Assembly: GCA_950295325.1 (NCBI GenBank)
Contig: OX485803.1
Location: 436,001 to 500,000 of the forward strand
DNA length: 64,000 bases
Source of the DNA: Polytrichum commune
Taxonomy: Eukaryota; Streptophyta; Polytrichopsida; Polytrichales; Polytrichaceae
Direction: 5' to 3'
The position numbers and the translations under genes are program-made. Below the pieces are notes generated by a model, which ran no database searches, was not told the origin of the DNA, and saw only the letters and a program-made list of their open reading frames with translations. Positions 1-10,319 of this stretch are shown here, one piece after another. Every line of letters starts with the position of its first letter. The stretch's first letter is position 1.

Positions 1-320
1 TGAAGGACCTGGGTTTGTTTAGTTAGAAAGTAAAGAGCTGGGTTTATGAAGGACCTGGGTTTGTTTAGTTAGAAGCTAAGGAGCTGGGTTCATGAAGGAG
101 CTGGGTTTATGAAGGAGCTGGGTTTGTTTAGTTAGAAAGTAAAGAGCTGGGTTTATGAAGGACCTGGGTTTGTTTAGTTAGAAGCTAAGGAGCTGGGTTC
201 ATGAAGGAGCTGGGTTTATGAAGGAGCTGGGTTTGTTTAGTTAGAAGCTAAGAAGCTGGGTTTATGAAGGAGCTGGGTTTATGTAATTAGAAAGTAAAGA
301 GATGGGTTCATGAAGGAGCT
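1..320. repeat. Tandem repeats inside the TGTGAG-family LTR
   Basis: Short units built on 'gaaggagctgggttta' and 'gtttagttagaagctaa' are repeated many times. The same block appears inverted in the sister LTRs at about 28567-28830 and 40145-40510. Unit number and order differ between copies, as expected of an unstable minisatellite inside an LTR. Confidence 0.85.
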
Positions 321-1016
321 TAGTAGATAGCCTACCTAATTAGCTCATAGACAAGTAGTTAGTTACATTATGCTAGTTAGTGTTATGTGTGGCTTTCACA
401 AGTAAATGTATTTGAGATTGACTATAGAGAATAGTGTTTTTTTTAACACTTGCATCCTCTCTTAAAAAATAAACCACGTGCACAACTTAATGGAGAATGT
501 GGAGCACTCTCGCGATGGCAAGACAAAGGAAGCAAAGACCAAAGGTGCGAGGGAGAGATTGACATAAGTCACATAAGTATTTCTTAATACTTAAAGGCTT
601 ATGTACGGTATGGAGACACCAAGTGAGACCTCTTATAGTAGCGATACGGAATACACAAGTGATAGTTCAAGTGGTAGTATAGAGTCAACGGCACGGACTC
701 CATTTAGGAGAGGGATATCCTTAAGGGCTTGTGTAGCTAAAGCGGCCGGATGGACGTTAGAAGCAAACAAAGACAAAATAGCACCCGAGCATAAGGAGGT
801 TAAAATAACATAGTTAACTTGTGCATTCTCCACATACGTATTGAAATCGTACATCGAGTTGTTAAAAGTGAAATTCCAGTTAAATCCAAGACCACTTGAA
901 GGGTGAACCTTGCACTATGGACTCATCCAAGTCCAAATCCAATACCGCGGAGGAATGTGAGCCCAAACCCACTACTCGGACTACGGACGCTTAAGGGTGG
1001 GGGGTTTGGCCTCACA
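1..1016 (-). mobile_element. Partial LTR, TGTGAG family (copy A)
   Basis: On the minus strand this starts TGTGAGGCC at 1016 and runs off the left edge. It matches the plus-strand LTR copies at 39450-41723 (full length) and 28438-30045. It lies inside the MULE-like gene that follows. The five bases next to its end are CATGT; the matching duplicate would lie outside the window. No primer site or coding region adjoins the visible end, so a solo LTR is likely but unproven. Short ORFs here (for example 601-813) are conserved between copies only because the LTR is. Confidence 0.85.
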
Positions 1017-2107
1017 CATGTGCAATGCGGGATGTCGCCAAATGTGACATGGTAGGTGATATCCTGCTTGGAGACAATGTTAATTATCACTCCAAAGCCC
1101 GGATATGGAATGGCAGTGACCCCAACCACATAGTAACCCTCAATGAGTCCGGCGCTCTCCCATTTGTTTTTGTGATCCGCTAGCGGTGCTGTTGGATTAC
1201 GACGCACTGTCTTCCCAAACCTGAATGTAGGGTAGGCGTCCGGGTTTGGTGGCATAGAAAAATGCGAGCGAGGGATGGGGAGAGTTGAGATTGTTCAAAG
1301 CCTACGACGAGGGGACAATGCTTCCCTCTGCTGTAGTTGAAATCCAGCATCTTCAAGTGCCAAAACCTCCTCTCGCGATAGATTGGTACCTATCTTCACC
1401 GGCCACGTGTTGGGTACTATAGGCCAGTCCAATACATATTTCTTCTTACTGCCACTCACACAACGTTTGATGTCGTCAGGGCAAAACCAAAATTCATACT
1501 CCACATTGTTGGGAGAGCGAAATTCCTTCCTGAGCCCTTTGTATGTTGGAGCAGGTGTGCCATGTTTCCCAGTCCCGACTTTGGCATTGCACATAGTCCC
1601 TGTGATGGCCTGTAGTGCCCAACATCGTTTGACTGAGTTGGGTGGTAATCTTGCAATGCGCCACTTGGAAGCAAGACAATCTGTCTCTAACACGGATGTA
1701 GTATGAGCCACACCATGAATTGCAGAACTTAACGATTCCTCTATGCGTTGACGAGTTGCTCGGGTGTTCGGACGAGGAATGGAATAGTTCACTTTGTCGG
1801 GTCGATGAGAGTCACAATCACCACCCGGTGGTAGGTTGAATTTGCGTTTGGTGGAACCAAAGAGCTCTGACCCTTCCAATGCACAATCTCTAGTGTTGAC
1901 GTCTTCTGCCCCTGGATAAGACTTCATGGCATCGGCCAACATTTTTGGATCTCCACACCTTACAGCTGCTTTGAGTTTCAAGGATGCCGAATCAGGACCT
2001 TTACCATCAGACCCCCCTTTCAACCATGTCCGGTAATTTGTAATTTGCATGAAGGCACGGATCATGTCGTCCACTGTAGCTTCATATAAACAAGTCATCT
2101 TGTTGCC

Positions 2108-2230
2108 GGACTGTTGGAGCCATTTGTTGTGTACAGTCTCTGCAAGGTTGCATGTTGGCATTTCCGCACGTTCTTCTATTGTCATATCCTATGAACAACA
2201 CACAAATACAAGGATAAGACAAACATAAGA
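2108..2230 (-). repeat. Direct duplication, distal copy (exon start plus acceptor)
   Basis: About 120 bp, with few differences from 2468-2585. It spans the intron 3' end and the start of the next exon (MTIEERA.MPTCNLAETVHNK). The two copies flank a palindrome array, so the gene has two possible splice acceptors, at about 2189 and 2534. Using the distal one would remove the array as intron. Confidence 0.8.
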
Positions 2231-2242
2231 TAGATTACATAT

Positions 2243-2463
2243 TTAGGTTTGGGTCGTTCAACCCAAAATGGCTGCCACGTTTGGGTCGAACGACCCAAAC
2301 TGCTACAAGGTTTGGGTCAAACGACCGAAACTGCTACAAGGTTTGGGTCGAACGACCGAAACTGTTTGCGTAGTTTCGGTCGTTCGACCAAAAATGGCTG
2401 CCACGTTTGGGTCGTTCGACCCAAATTGCATACAAGGTTTGGGACGAACGACCCAAACTATTT
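2243..2463. repeat. Palindrome array B in a transposase intron
   Basis: About six copies of TTTGGGTCG-NN-CGACCCAAA with spacers such as 'ctgctacaagg' and 'atggctgccacg'. The central two bases are AA or TT. Some arms carry single changes (CGACCGAAA). The same unit forms arrays at 26870-27009, 39302-39449 and 41724-42030. Confidence 0.9.
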
Positions 2464-2467
2464 GTTG

Positions 2468-2585
2468 TTTGTTGTGTACAGTCTCTGCAAGGTTGCATGT
2501 TGGCATTCCCGCACGCTCTTCTATTGTCATATCCTATGAACAACACAGAAAGACAAAGATAAGAAAAACATAAGATATATTACGT
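2468..2585 (-). repeat. Direct duplication, proximal copy
   Basis: Partner of the copy at 2108-2230, on the other side of the palindrome array. It keeps the acceptor (TTCATAG before GATATGACA on the minus strand) and the same exon start. The exon in this copy runs straight into the array. Confidence 0.8.
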
Positions 2586-4629
2586 TGAGTAATGAAGTTT
2601 GATATATACTTACAAGTAGCATATGGCCACCCCATTGTCTGTAACGAAAGTGCCAAAATCCCAACCACTCTGAAAGGCCGAAGATGCCTTCTTCGGAGGC
2701 AGCTCCAGATGACAACCACCAAGAACGAATCACATGGTACTTGGTCTCAGCGTCGTCCATTGTTTTCGCGTCTTTGTAATCCTTACATATTTGTTTGTGT
2801 TGAAATTGCAAGGATGGTTTGATATACTTTTGGGTCACCTTATCCAAGCTTATGGATCAATGGAAAAGACATGTACGCTCACGTGCAACCATGGATAGAC
2901 TTGGATCACCATCCCCGTAAATCGCCCTCACCGCATTCCAATTAGCTTGAGCACTATCAACCATAAATCCTTTGAAGTTTACGTTTGGTACATCATTTTC
3001 TGCCATGACAACATTCAAATTTTCCCAAAAGAGAATTCGTGCTGCACCATCTTCAGATTGCATGTCACAACACGCAATAGTCAACACTTTACAGTATCGA
3101 CTGTCGTACACATGGCAAGCCATGGTCGTCCAGTCCTTCAAACGTTTGACATGGTCAAACATAATCCATGAATTCTCCATATCCCCACCGACTTGCATCC
3201 TCTTCACAAGCTCCACACCACTACTTGGAAGGTCTACAGACATCTTGAAAACAAACACTTTGTCCTTTGACTGCCCTGGGAACCGACTACCATGGACGAA
3301 TTTGAAAGCCGAGTGGTCTTTGAGCGCCATAATACTATCCATAGTTCCCATTCCACTACGTAAAAAACGCTTTGATCCAGATACAAAGTTACGACAATTT
3401 GGAGACGCAAGAGTGCTGAATTTGTCCATGACGACCTCTAGGGATGAACCAACCAAGTGATGGCCTTCGACATTTGCGGGAGATTTGAGAAGGTAATCGG
3501 CCAAGAATTGTTTGCTCGCCGCCATAACTATGGCTGAATTTTTTGCTGTGGGTGTTTTCAATACTTCATTTGCAACGCATTGGTATGCCATGTCCAATGA
3601 TTCACGGCATGTGCCATTGGCCACAGGGTGATCATGTACACCAAGATGAATGCAAGCCCTGGACATTCCAACGGATGTGGAGTGGATGTATATGATTCGA
3701 GCATTACACAAAGCAATGCACACAGGTGTGGAACGACATACCTTACACTCGACAGTGGACTTAGTAGGGGGAACAACACCCACAGCAAATGGGATAGGAG
3801 TTGAACCGGCCCATTCAGTGTTGTTCCGGAGGCCCCCATTGCGATTCATGTAATCACAGTAGTCATTATGACATTGGAGATGGCCAGCACAAGTAGAGCG
3901 CCGGAAGGACAATCCAAAGTCATTTTGGATATTCGTGGTTTTGGTGGTGCACCAAGGGTGACCGTCGCACATCTTGTCCATGCCGTCCATTGAGCGACCA
4001 TACGTACTTGGAGCTTTGAGTGCCACAGGAGGCAAGAGAAACAAAACATCACCATTAAAAGAAGATGGTAAGTACTTGACTTCACGAACATCTATACTGT
4101 CAAAATCAATGGATGCAAGATCGGACTTTGATTTTTTTCTTGATTTTGTCAGCTTCAAGGCATCAACCATAGTCAACCCTGTATATGAAGGTGAAGGGTG
4201 TAGTGGAGGACGTTGAGAAGGTGAGATTTGGGGAACCACCTTTTTGTACATAAGACCGCAACGGGATTTGGCTACATGTATAGGAAGTTGGGAAGGAGTA
4301 GAATGAACACTTCTAAATGGAAATGGCGATGTGTTTGAAAGATCAACAGATGCACAAATGTCATCTTCTGAATCTGATAGCACAAACACACTATCATCAA
4401 GGGGTTCCAACTTAACATGTGCGATAGAGGGAATTTGAACTGTGGATGTACTGGATTCGTTTGTCAAGATGACAGTTGAAGCTTACATCTGAGACTCAGA
4501 AAGTCCTATCACCCTAAATGAACCAGGTCCTAAGATCCACATAAAACCAACATCAGTTCTCTTTTTTGGAACCAAAATCGTTTCATACACCTCTCCATCT
4601 GCAGAGTACATCTCATGCTCTAAATACAT

Positions 4630-5151
4630 GGTTCATATCTGGAGGTTGAATCTCAAACTAAGTAAATCCTCTGAAACACTCACATGTCCATCATCTTGGA
4701 GTGGCAAGATGAAGGGAACAAAAGATCCATGAGCTCTAATGGTAGCCATAGAAAATCAAAAGAACATATGAACAACACATCACAAAAATATGGGGTGAAT
4801 GTTGGTTTTGTATAGAGTTGTGTGAGGAAATGAATGGAAATGAAAACGTGTGATACAATAATGGATGGAGATGAAAGCGTGTGATACATAGCATCTAATA
4901 ATACAGAACTGGACATAATACAATAATAGTTAGAGAATATTACCAGCAAGATATACACAAAATGGCGTCAAATACTAAAAGTATTGGTAGAAATTTAAAA
5001 TATATATGTGTGGACTGACGTAGATGTAGAAAGAACTAAAATTGGTTGGAAAAATAAATTATTGATCATTATGAATAGAACAAAGTAGGTGTCAGAAAAT
5101 TTTGGCGGATATAACAAAAATAAACACATAATGACAAACGCGTCGAAATAT
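4630..5151. other. Spacer, AT-rich, no gene seen
   Basis: I see no domain-bearing frame. The last five bases (AATAT, 5147-5151) are the left target duplication of the giant gypsy element; the right copy is at 24853-24857. Confidence 0.6.
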
Positions 5152-5934
5152 TGGGTAACCCTCCAAGAGCATGGCCGCAAAAGCAGAAACAAGGAGCAGC
5201 GACAGGGACGAACACCGAGGAGCAGCGATCGAGGGACCGCGAGAGAAGGGCAACGCGGGAGACAGCAGGAGACGTGGGAGCGGCCGGGTAACGAGGGGAG
5301 CCGACGGTAGGAGAGAGAGAACATGACAGGTGGCAAGCCAGGGAGCACCGAGGGCATTGAAGACCGGATGAAGACCGGCCTCCCGGTTATGTAGCGGCCT
5401 GGGAACGCACGGGAACACACCAAGGCGGCCCGGGAACGCAAGAGAACGAGGGGAGCGACATCGGGAACGAGGGGAGCGCACGGGAACACACCGAGAAGGC
5501 TCGGGAACGAAGGGAGCGCACCGGGAATGCCGTCATCAAGCCGAGAACGAACGAGCAACTAAGTAGGATAGATAGTTAGTTGCTAGTGAACACCTAAGCA
5601 AGGGTAGATGAAAGACATGCCTAAAAAGGGATGAAAGTCCTTTTTAGATGAACATAAACTATTCCCGTTCAATGAATAGTGGCATTCCGGATGAATAAGG
5701 CCAATGGATGATAACCGAACCACGAGGCACATCTAGGATAAGCCAAGAAATCCAACGAATGAACTTCACAAGTACATTTTACATTCGGACATTATAACTG
5801 CTGTAAATAGATCCGGGCAGGCTAAAATTAGACTGTAACCGGATACAGGGCTAAAATTAGCCGAAAATGAACATGTGGCATTAGGGGAAGTTAGACCTAA
5901 CCGCCACATCCAATTAAACATAGATGTTGAACAC

Positions 5935-5942
5935 TATATAAG
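5935..5942 (+). promoter_or_regulatory. Probable TATA box of the LTR promoter
   Basis: TATATAAG in the context 'aacactatataagagg'. Transcription would begin about 25-35 bp downstream, near 5970. The identical site in the 3' LTR is at 23306-23313. Confidence 0.6.
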
Positions 5943-6023
5943 AGGCCAAACTTAAGGCACCTAATACACTTCATTTGAACACGCAAACTCTACATGAGTG
6001 TCGGAGCCTCTAGCACTCTCTCA

Positions 6024-6290
6024 AGCTAGTATATTTAGCCGAGGTTTTCGTGCCCTAACTCGGAGGGCAATCGAGCTAGCATCGCAATTAGCCGAGGCAT
6101 TCGAGCCCTAACTCGGAGGGCATTGGAATACTAATACGATTAGCCGAGGCATTCGAGCCCTAACTCGGAGGGCAATCTAAAGTAAATGCGAGTAGCCGAG
6201 GTATGTGCAAGGCCCTAACTCGGAGGGCATATTCATATAAGACAAGTAGCCGAGGTATTATCTTATCCTAACTCGGGGGATTTAAGAAAC
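6024..6290 (+). repeat. Five hairpin-type repeats in the LTR leader
   Basis: About five units of 45-55 bp, each holding AGCCGAGG, then (except in the last, shortened unit) GCCCTAACTCGGAGGGC. CCGAG can pair with CTCGG, and GCCCT with AGGGC. They lie just downstream of the expected transcription start, so they would be in the 5' leader of the genomic RNA. Copied in the 3' LTR at about 23395-23661. Confidence 0.8.
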
Positions 6291-7484
6291 TTAAGTACGC
6301 CAAGGCAAAATAGGAGGAGAACTCTTGACTCGGCTTTCCTCCAGTAACTAATGATTTCATCACAAGGGAATTAACCAAGCGTCAAAGGTCCGAATCAACA
6401 CAAGGTGAAAGAGGAGTCCGAGAACCCGGTTAAAGAAGATTACAGAGGGAAGGTAAATCTCACCTCGGCGGTACGCTCAAGTAACTTTCCGACCTCAAGC
6501 CGGCCGCGTAAGAAGTAATCATCACAGTAAAAGCACAAGTCACTCATATTTGAGGAAGGTAAGTTGTGGGCTTACCGGCTTACCATCACGTCATACCGGG
6601 TATGACTAGATACTAAATTATCACATGGTTTTGAGATCAAATTAAAGGGAATTAGCCTAAGGGGATTTCAAAGCATCTAAGGGGTACACTTGGGGAAATT
6701 TAGGCCATGAGTTTAATACCTCATAAATGAGGGTCATAATAATCAAACATCTTTGAGTGGAAATCGGTTTACCATATACATTAGAATCAACAAGGATTCT
6801 AATCCCTCAAATATTCTCAAGTGAATTTGGAATGTTGAAGGACCAAGGATACCATCAATACAATATAATCAAGGCTAAAGAGACAAGAAGATTCTCAAGA
6901 TTTTCATAACGTCAAAGAATATGTTTTGAACTAGAAACTCTTTATGAAGACATTCTCAGAATATTCTTAGAAAGTAATGAAGATTAGAAGCATTCAAGCC
7001 ATGAAAGATATTGTTTACAACATTTAGAGTTTCCTTTGAAACACTTAACCTCGACATTAGGATTTCGGGGAACATAACCTTGAAAATCGAAGGCACTTTC
7101 TCCTTGGAGTTTTATAAAAGGGATCTTAAAATACAACATTCCGGATTTGAAGAAATAAGATTATCTTGCGAGATCTTTCAAACCATGAAAGATGCAAGAG
7201 CGAATAGATGATTAAGAACTAGGGAAAGTAGTTTCTTAGAGAGCACTTTAATATTAAATTTCGGGGAACATAAACTTGTAACCTCAGGTCCACGATTCCA
7301 AGAGAATTCAAGAGCAGTAAATTAAAGATTACAAGAATTAGTCAACAAAGAGTTAACGGACACCTTCACAAGTTTTGGAAACTAAGAGAAACTAATTTTG
7401 GTGGGAGTAACTTCCATGTAAACCGGTCAGCAGCGGGTTACACCGTCTAAGTTTGCTGAGGGTTTGAAGGTGACCTCGACATTT

Positions 7485-7502
7485 TGGCGACCATGTTGGG
7501 GA
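7485..7502 (+). other. Probable primer-binding site
   Basis: TGGCGACCATGTTGGGGA begins three bases after the LTR end. It resembles, but does not equal, the tRNA-Asp type primer site known from Athila elements (TGGCGCC...GGGGA). The exact tRNA needs matching against plant tRNA 3' ends. Confidence 0.55.
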
Positions 7503-7591
7503 TTTCGCCACATGGACGTTACACTTACCTAGATTAGAAGATAAAATTTACAACATACGATATTTGGGAGTAAGTTGGATGGCAGGCGTCA

Positions 7592-8230
7592 ATGGAGAAC
7601 ATGTACTACCTATATTGTGGAAGACTCCAACAGGAGATGAATGAAAGACGCAAATGGGAAGAAACATTTGGACCACGGAAGCAAGATCGTATAGAGAGAG
7701 CAGTGCAACGGAGACTCGAACAGTTTAATCTCCGAGGATTCTACGTGCAAGGAAGCGAAGGAGAAGAAGAAGAGAACTCAAAGCAACAAGAAGTCTTGGC
7801 TTTGGGTAAGTGGCCATGGGATTATCCAAAGTATGATACCAGTCGAACAACCTTGAAGAAATGGGAAGGAACCAAGAGATTCCACGATCTCATGTGGGAT
7901 ATGCAGAAGATGTATGAAGACAAGGTCTGGCAATTACACGAAGAAAGAGAAATAGGATTCACGTACCGGTCACAATTTGAAAGAGACATCGCTAAGTTAC
8001 CAGAGGAGCTGCAAGCAGTAATTTTCTCTAAGGTATGGAATGATGGAAGGGAAGGAATTAGCGCCTATGTGTTAGGAGCAACGCGACATCGAGGTTACCA
8101 CTACAAACAAGAAGGTTTGTTGTACGATTTGTATGTTAGAAAGATATTCTTACCTCTGTATGGTGGTTTGCATGGTAGTGTGGGGAACTTGAATGTGGAA
8201 CAGGAACAAGAACAAGAAACAAGAACTTGA
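7592..8230 (+). CDS. Extra ORF upstream of gag, unknown function
   Basis: 212 residues starting MENMYYLYCGRLQQEM, in a different frame from gag. The protein is charged, rich in Glu, Arg and Gln, and Trp-rich in the middle (KWPWDYPKY, MWDMQKMYEDKVWQLHEE). I recognise no domain, signal peptide or membrane segment. An ORF before gag is known in the Ogre branch of Tat elements, so its position has a precedent, though I see no sequence match. It is intact, unlike much of the element. Confidence 0.6.
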   Translation: MENMYYLYCGRLQQEMNERRKWEETFGPRKQDRIERAVQRRLEQFNLRGFYVQGSEGEEEENSKQQEVLALGKWPWDYPKYDTSRTTLKKWEGTKRFHDLMWDMQKMYEDKVWQLHEEREIGFTYRSQFERDIAKLPEELQAVIFSKVWNDGREGISAYVLGATRHRGYHYKQEGLLYDLYVRKIFLPLYGGLHGSVGNLNVEQEQEQETRT

Positions 8231-8345
8231 ATCAAGTATCCAAGTAATCACCCATAGGCAAACAGGTGAAGTACGGGTGCATTGAGGCGTCAGAGCTGAG
8301 AGAGCCGGCCAAGACCATGACCCCGAAACACTCTCAGTAGCGTAC

Positions 8346-9995
8346 ATGGTTGATCATGAGGATACATCTAGTACGAGAAGTACATCACCAACTCCTAGAG
8401 AACAGGAGGCAGAGAAGAAGCATGTGGAGCGCATGCATTCCAGAGAAGACCGCATAAGGCGGACTGAACAACTCAAGAGAGAAAGAGAAGAGAGGTACGC
8501 TAGGCGTACAAGACAACGAACTACAGGAAGTGAAGAGAGCCGATACGCTTCTGAACCACCGGCAGTAGGTTCCCACACCCCTAAGCCCAGCCACCATAGA
8601 AGTCAAAGTGACGGAGGAGGTAATGGTGAGACAAGCAAAGGACATGAAGACTTGGATGAAGAGAACTTGAATCAGGGAGAAAACGAGGAAGATGAGGATG
8701 ATCTGATACTAGGTACCCCTCTTGGAACCTATGTGTTGAGAACAAAAGGTACAGGTAAAAACACGGGTACGCATACCCCAGAAGATAAAGAGCAGGACAA
8801 CACCCATCAAGGAAACACGGCTGAGGAAAATCTTTTCAACCCAAGGAGTTGGGAGAAACTGAAAAGAAATTTTGAAGAACAATTTAGCTTTGAAGACTCC
8901 GGCTTCTCCGGAGAAAGCACACAAGATAACACGGACCAAGGAGTAAAAAGACCCATCAGTCAAGAAGAATTTGACGAACTACGAAGAAAGTTTGAAGAGA
9001 AACTTAAGCAATTCCAAAATCTTGGAAACAACACTGGAGTCAACCCACCATCAGCCAGCAACAACAACAACCCACCTAGTGTTAGGAACAACCCACCTAG
9101 TGTTGGGAACAACCCGCCCCACTCAGCCAACATGGCAGCACCACAAAGAAGAACAAAGGTTCCCTTACCAACCTACAAGGGTAAGACGGATCCCGATACG
9201 TATATGCAAGAATTTAACAACGTGTGTCTCGCAAATCAAGAAGACACGGATGCGATCAAATTACAACTATTCCCTGTTACCTTAAAGAAACGAGCCTTGG
9301 AATGGTATTCGCAATTTGGCCCAAACCATTTCCCAGATTGGCCAACATTAGGAACTGCCTTTCTTATGAGATTCAGATCAAAGAAATCAGAGGGAGAAGT
9401 CATTGAAAGCTTAGGCTCCCTCAAGCAAAAGAAAGACGAGACAGTCGAAGAATTTTATGAAAGGGTTATGGTGGAATCATCAAAGATTCACCCTCAACCT
9501 AGTAATCAATTCAAGAAAGCATGGTTCCTTAATGGATTGAAAAAGGAATACGCTAAGCACATTGATTTAATGCCGACCGATGACTTGGATGAAGCAAAAG
9601 CATCGGCACGGAAGTTGGAATTGGGACAGATGAGGAAAGGAAGATTCCTCGATGAGAGTGATAGTGAGGAGTCAAGTGATGACTCAGAGGAAGAACGGCG
9701 AAAGAAGAAAAAGAAGACAAAGAGCAAGAAGACCAACTCAACTAAAGATGACATCAAGACTCTCAGAGAAGAGATAGAGGGACTGGCTTTGGGAAGCCGG
9801 AAATTCAGAACAGGCATCATTTGTCGAAGATGCCGAAATGAAGGGCACTATGTGCAAGAGTGTCAGATGAAACAATGTACGAATTGTAACAGCTTAACCC
9901 ACAACACTAGCGAGTGTGTTTACGAACGGCATGAATCTCGGAGACCCCGAGATAGAAGATATGGGGTAAATCAAATACAACCCCAAACCAATTGA
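8346..9995 (+). CDS. gag: Gag polyprotein with two zinc knuckles
   Basis: 549 residues. The first ~250 are low-complexity and charged. A retrotransposon gag (capsid) domain lies at about residues 270-430 (PTYKGKTDPDTYMQEF, ALEWYSQF, ETVEEFYERV). A Lys-rich stretch precedes two CX2CX4HX4C knuckles (CRRCRNEGHYVQEC from residue 493; CTNCNSLTHNTSEC). It forms the RNA-binding particle. The frame ends in TGA at 9993-9995. Downstream codons in the same frame continue sensibly into a third knuckle and pol, so the stop is either read through or a CGA-to-TGA mutation. Confidence 0.9.
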   Translation: MVDHEDTSSTRSTSPTPREQEAEKKHVERMHSREDRIRRTEQLKREREERYARRTRQRTTGSEESRYASEPPAVGSHTPKPSHHRSQSDGGGNGETSKGHEDLDEENLNQGENEEDEDDLILGTPLGTYVLRTKGTGKNTGTHTPEDKEQDNTHQGNTAEENLFNPRSWEKLKRNFEEQFSFEDSGFSGESTQDNTDQGVKRPISQEEFDELRRKFEEKLKQFQNLGNNTGVNPPSASNNNNPPSVRNNPPSVGNNPPHSANMAAPQRRTKVPLPTYKGKTDPDTYMQEFNNVCLANQEDTDAIKLQLFPVTLKKRALEWYSQFGPNHFPDWPTLGTAFLMRFRSKKSEGEVIESLGSLKQKKDETVEEFYERVMVESSKIHPQPSNQFKKAWFLNGLKKEYAKHIDLMPTDDLDEAKASARKLELGQMRKGRFLDESDSEESSDDSEEERRKKKKKTKSKKTNSTKDDIKTLREEIEGLALGSRKFRTGIICRRCRNEGHYVQECQMKQCTNCNSLTHNTSECVYERHESRRPRDRRYGVNQIQPQTN

Positions 9996-10319
9996 AGGCC
10001 AGGAGCGATCACTCCTAGGCGAGAAACGAATGACAGAAGGGTTCGGTTTGAACCAAGGATAGAATTCAGAAGAGATGAAAGGTCCCCATTCAGGGTTGGC
10101 GATTACCGGCGGGAGGCGGGAGGCCCCTACCGGGGAAATGAATATCGCAGAGATGAACGGCCCTATTTTAGGCCCAATGACAACTATAGAGATGATTTCA
10201 GAAGGGAAGGTTACTACCCCTATAAAACACAAGACTACCGGAGGGAAGATGGATACCCCTACTAAGGAGGTCCCAGAGGACCTATTAACCATGACAAGTA
10301 TGAGTATACCAGAAGCCTG
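9996..10319 (+). pseudogene. Gag-pol linker in frame, with one TAA
   Basis: Between the gag stop and the pol ATG the same frame stays coding-like, rich in Arg, Tyr, Asp and Pro (repeats of the type RRDERPYFRPND). It is broken only by TAA at 10263-10265, then leads straight into the pol start region. This suggests one ancestral gag-pol frame. Confidence 0.65.

Larger units (their letters stand above)
1017..4629 (-). pseudogene. MULE-like DDE transposase gene with SWIM tail, broken
   Basis: This is a Mutator-like transposase gene. Reading frames lie at 2857-4467, 2527-2847, 1295-2185 and 1017-1255. An in-frame 48-codon piece (4483-4629) lies upstream, separated from the main frame by one TAA at 4483-4485. 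The middle part has the MULE pattern FMVDSAQANWNAV followed by RERTCLFH (Asp then C..H), where MULE transposases carry their second catalytic Asp and C/H motif. The last part (ITYHVTFGDIPHCTC) looks like the first half of a SWIM zinc finger. Breaks: TGA at 2857-2859 where the family has Trp, a frame change near 1295, and LTR insertion at 1016. An intron with a GTAAGT donor starts at 2613. The family is fairly clear; exact exons and the start are not. Confidence 0.7.
5152..7481 (+). repeat. 5' LTR of the giant gypsy element
   Basis: Starts TGGGTAACC and ends GACCTCGACA. Length 2330 bp, equal to the 3' LTR at a constant offset of 17371. A TATA box lies at 5935-5942, so U3 is about 0.8 kb and the transcribed part about 1.5 kb. 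Antisense ORFs at 4995-5558 and the small ORF at 7011-7211 recur in the 3' LTR and have no recognisable domain. Confidence 0.95.

Noticed and set aside
601-854. Overlapping small ORFs conserved in two places (also 39612-39865)
   Set aside because: Conserved only because both are parts of the same LTR family; both strands are open equally and no domain is seen.
4995-5558. 187-codon antisense ORF (and its copy at 22450-22929)
   Set aside because: It lies in the LTR U3 on the minus strand, Arg/Ser/Pro-rich by composition, with no domain. It is duplicated only because the LTR is.
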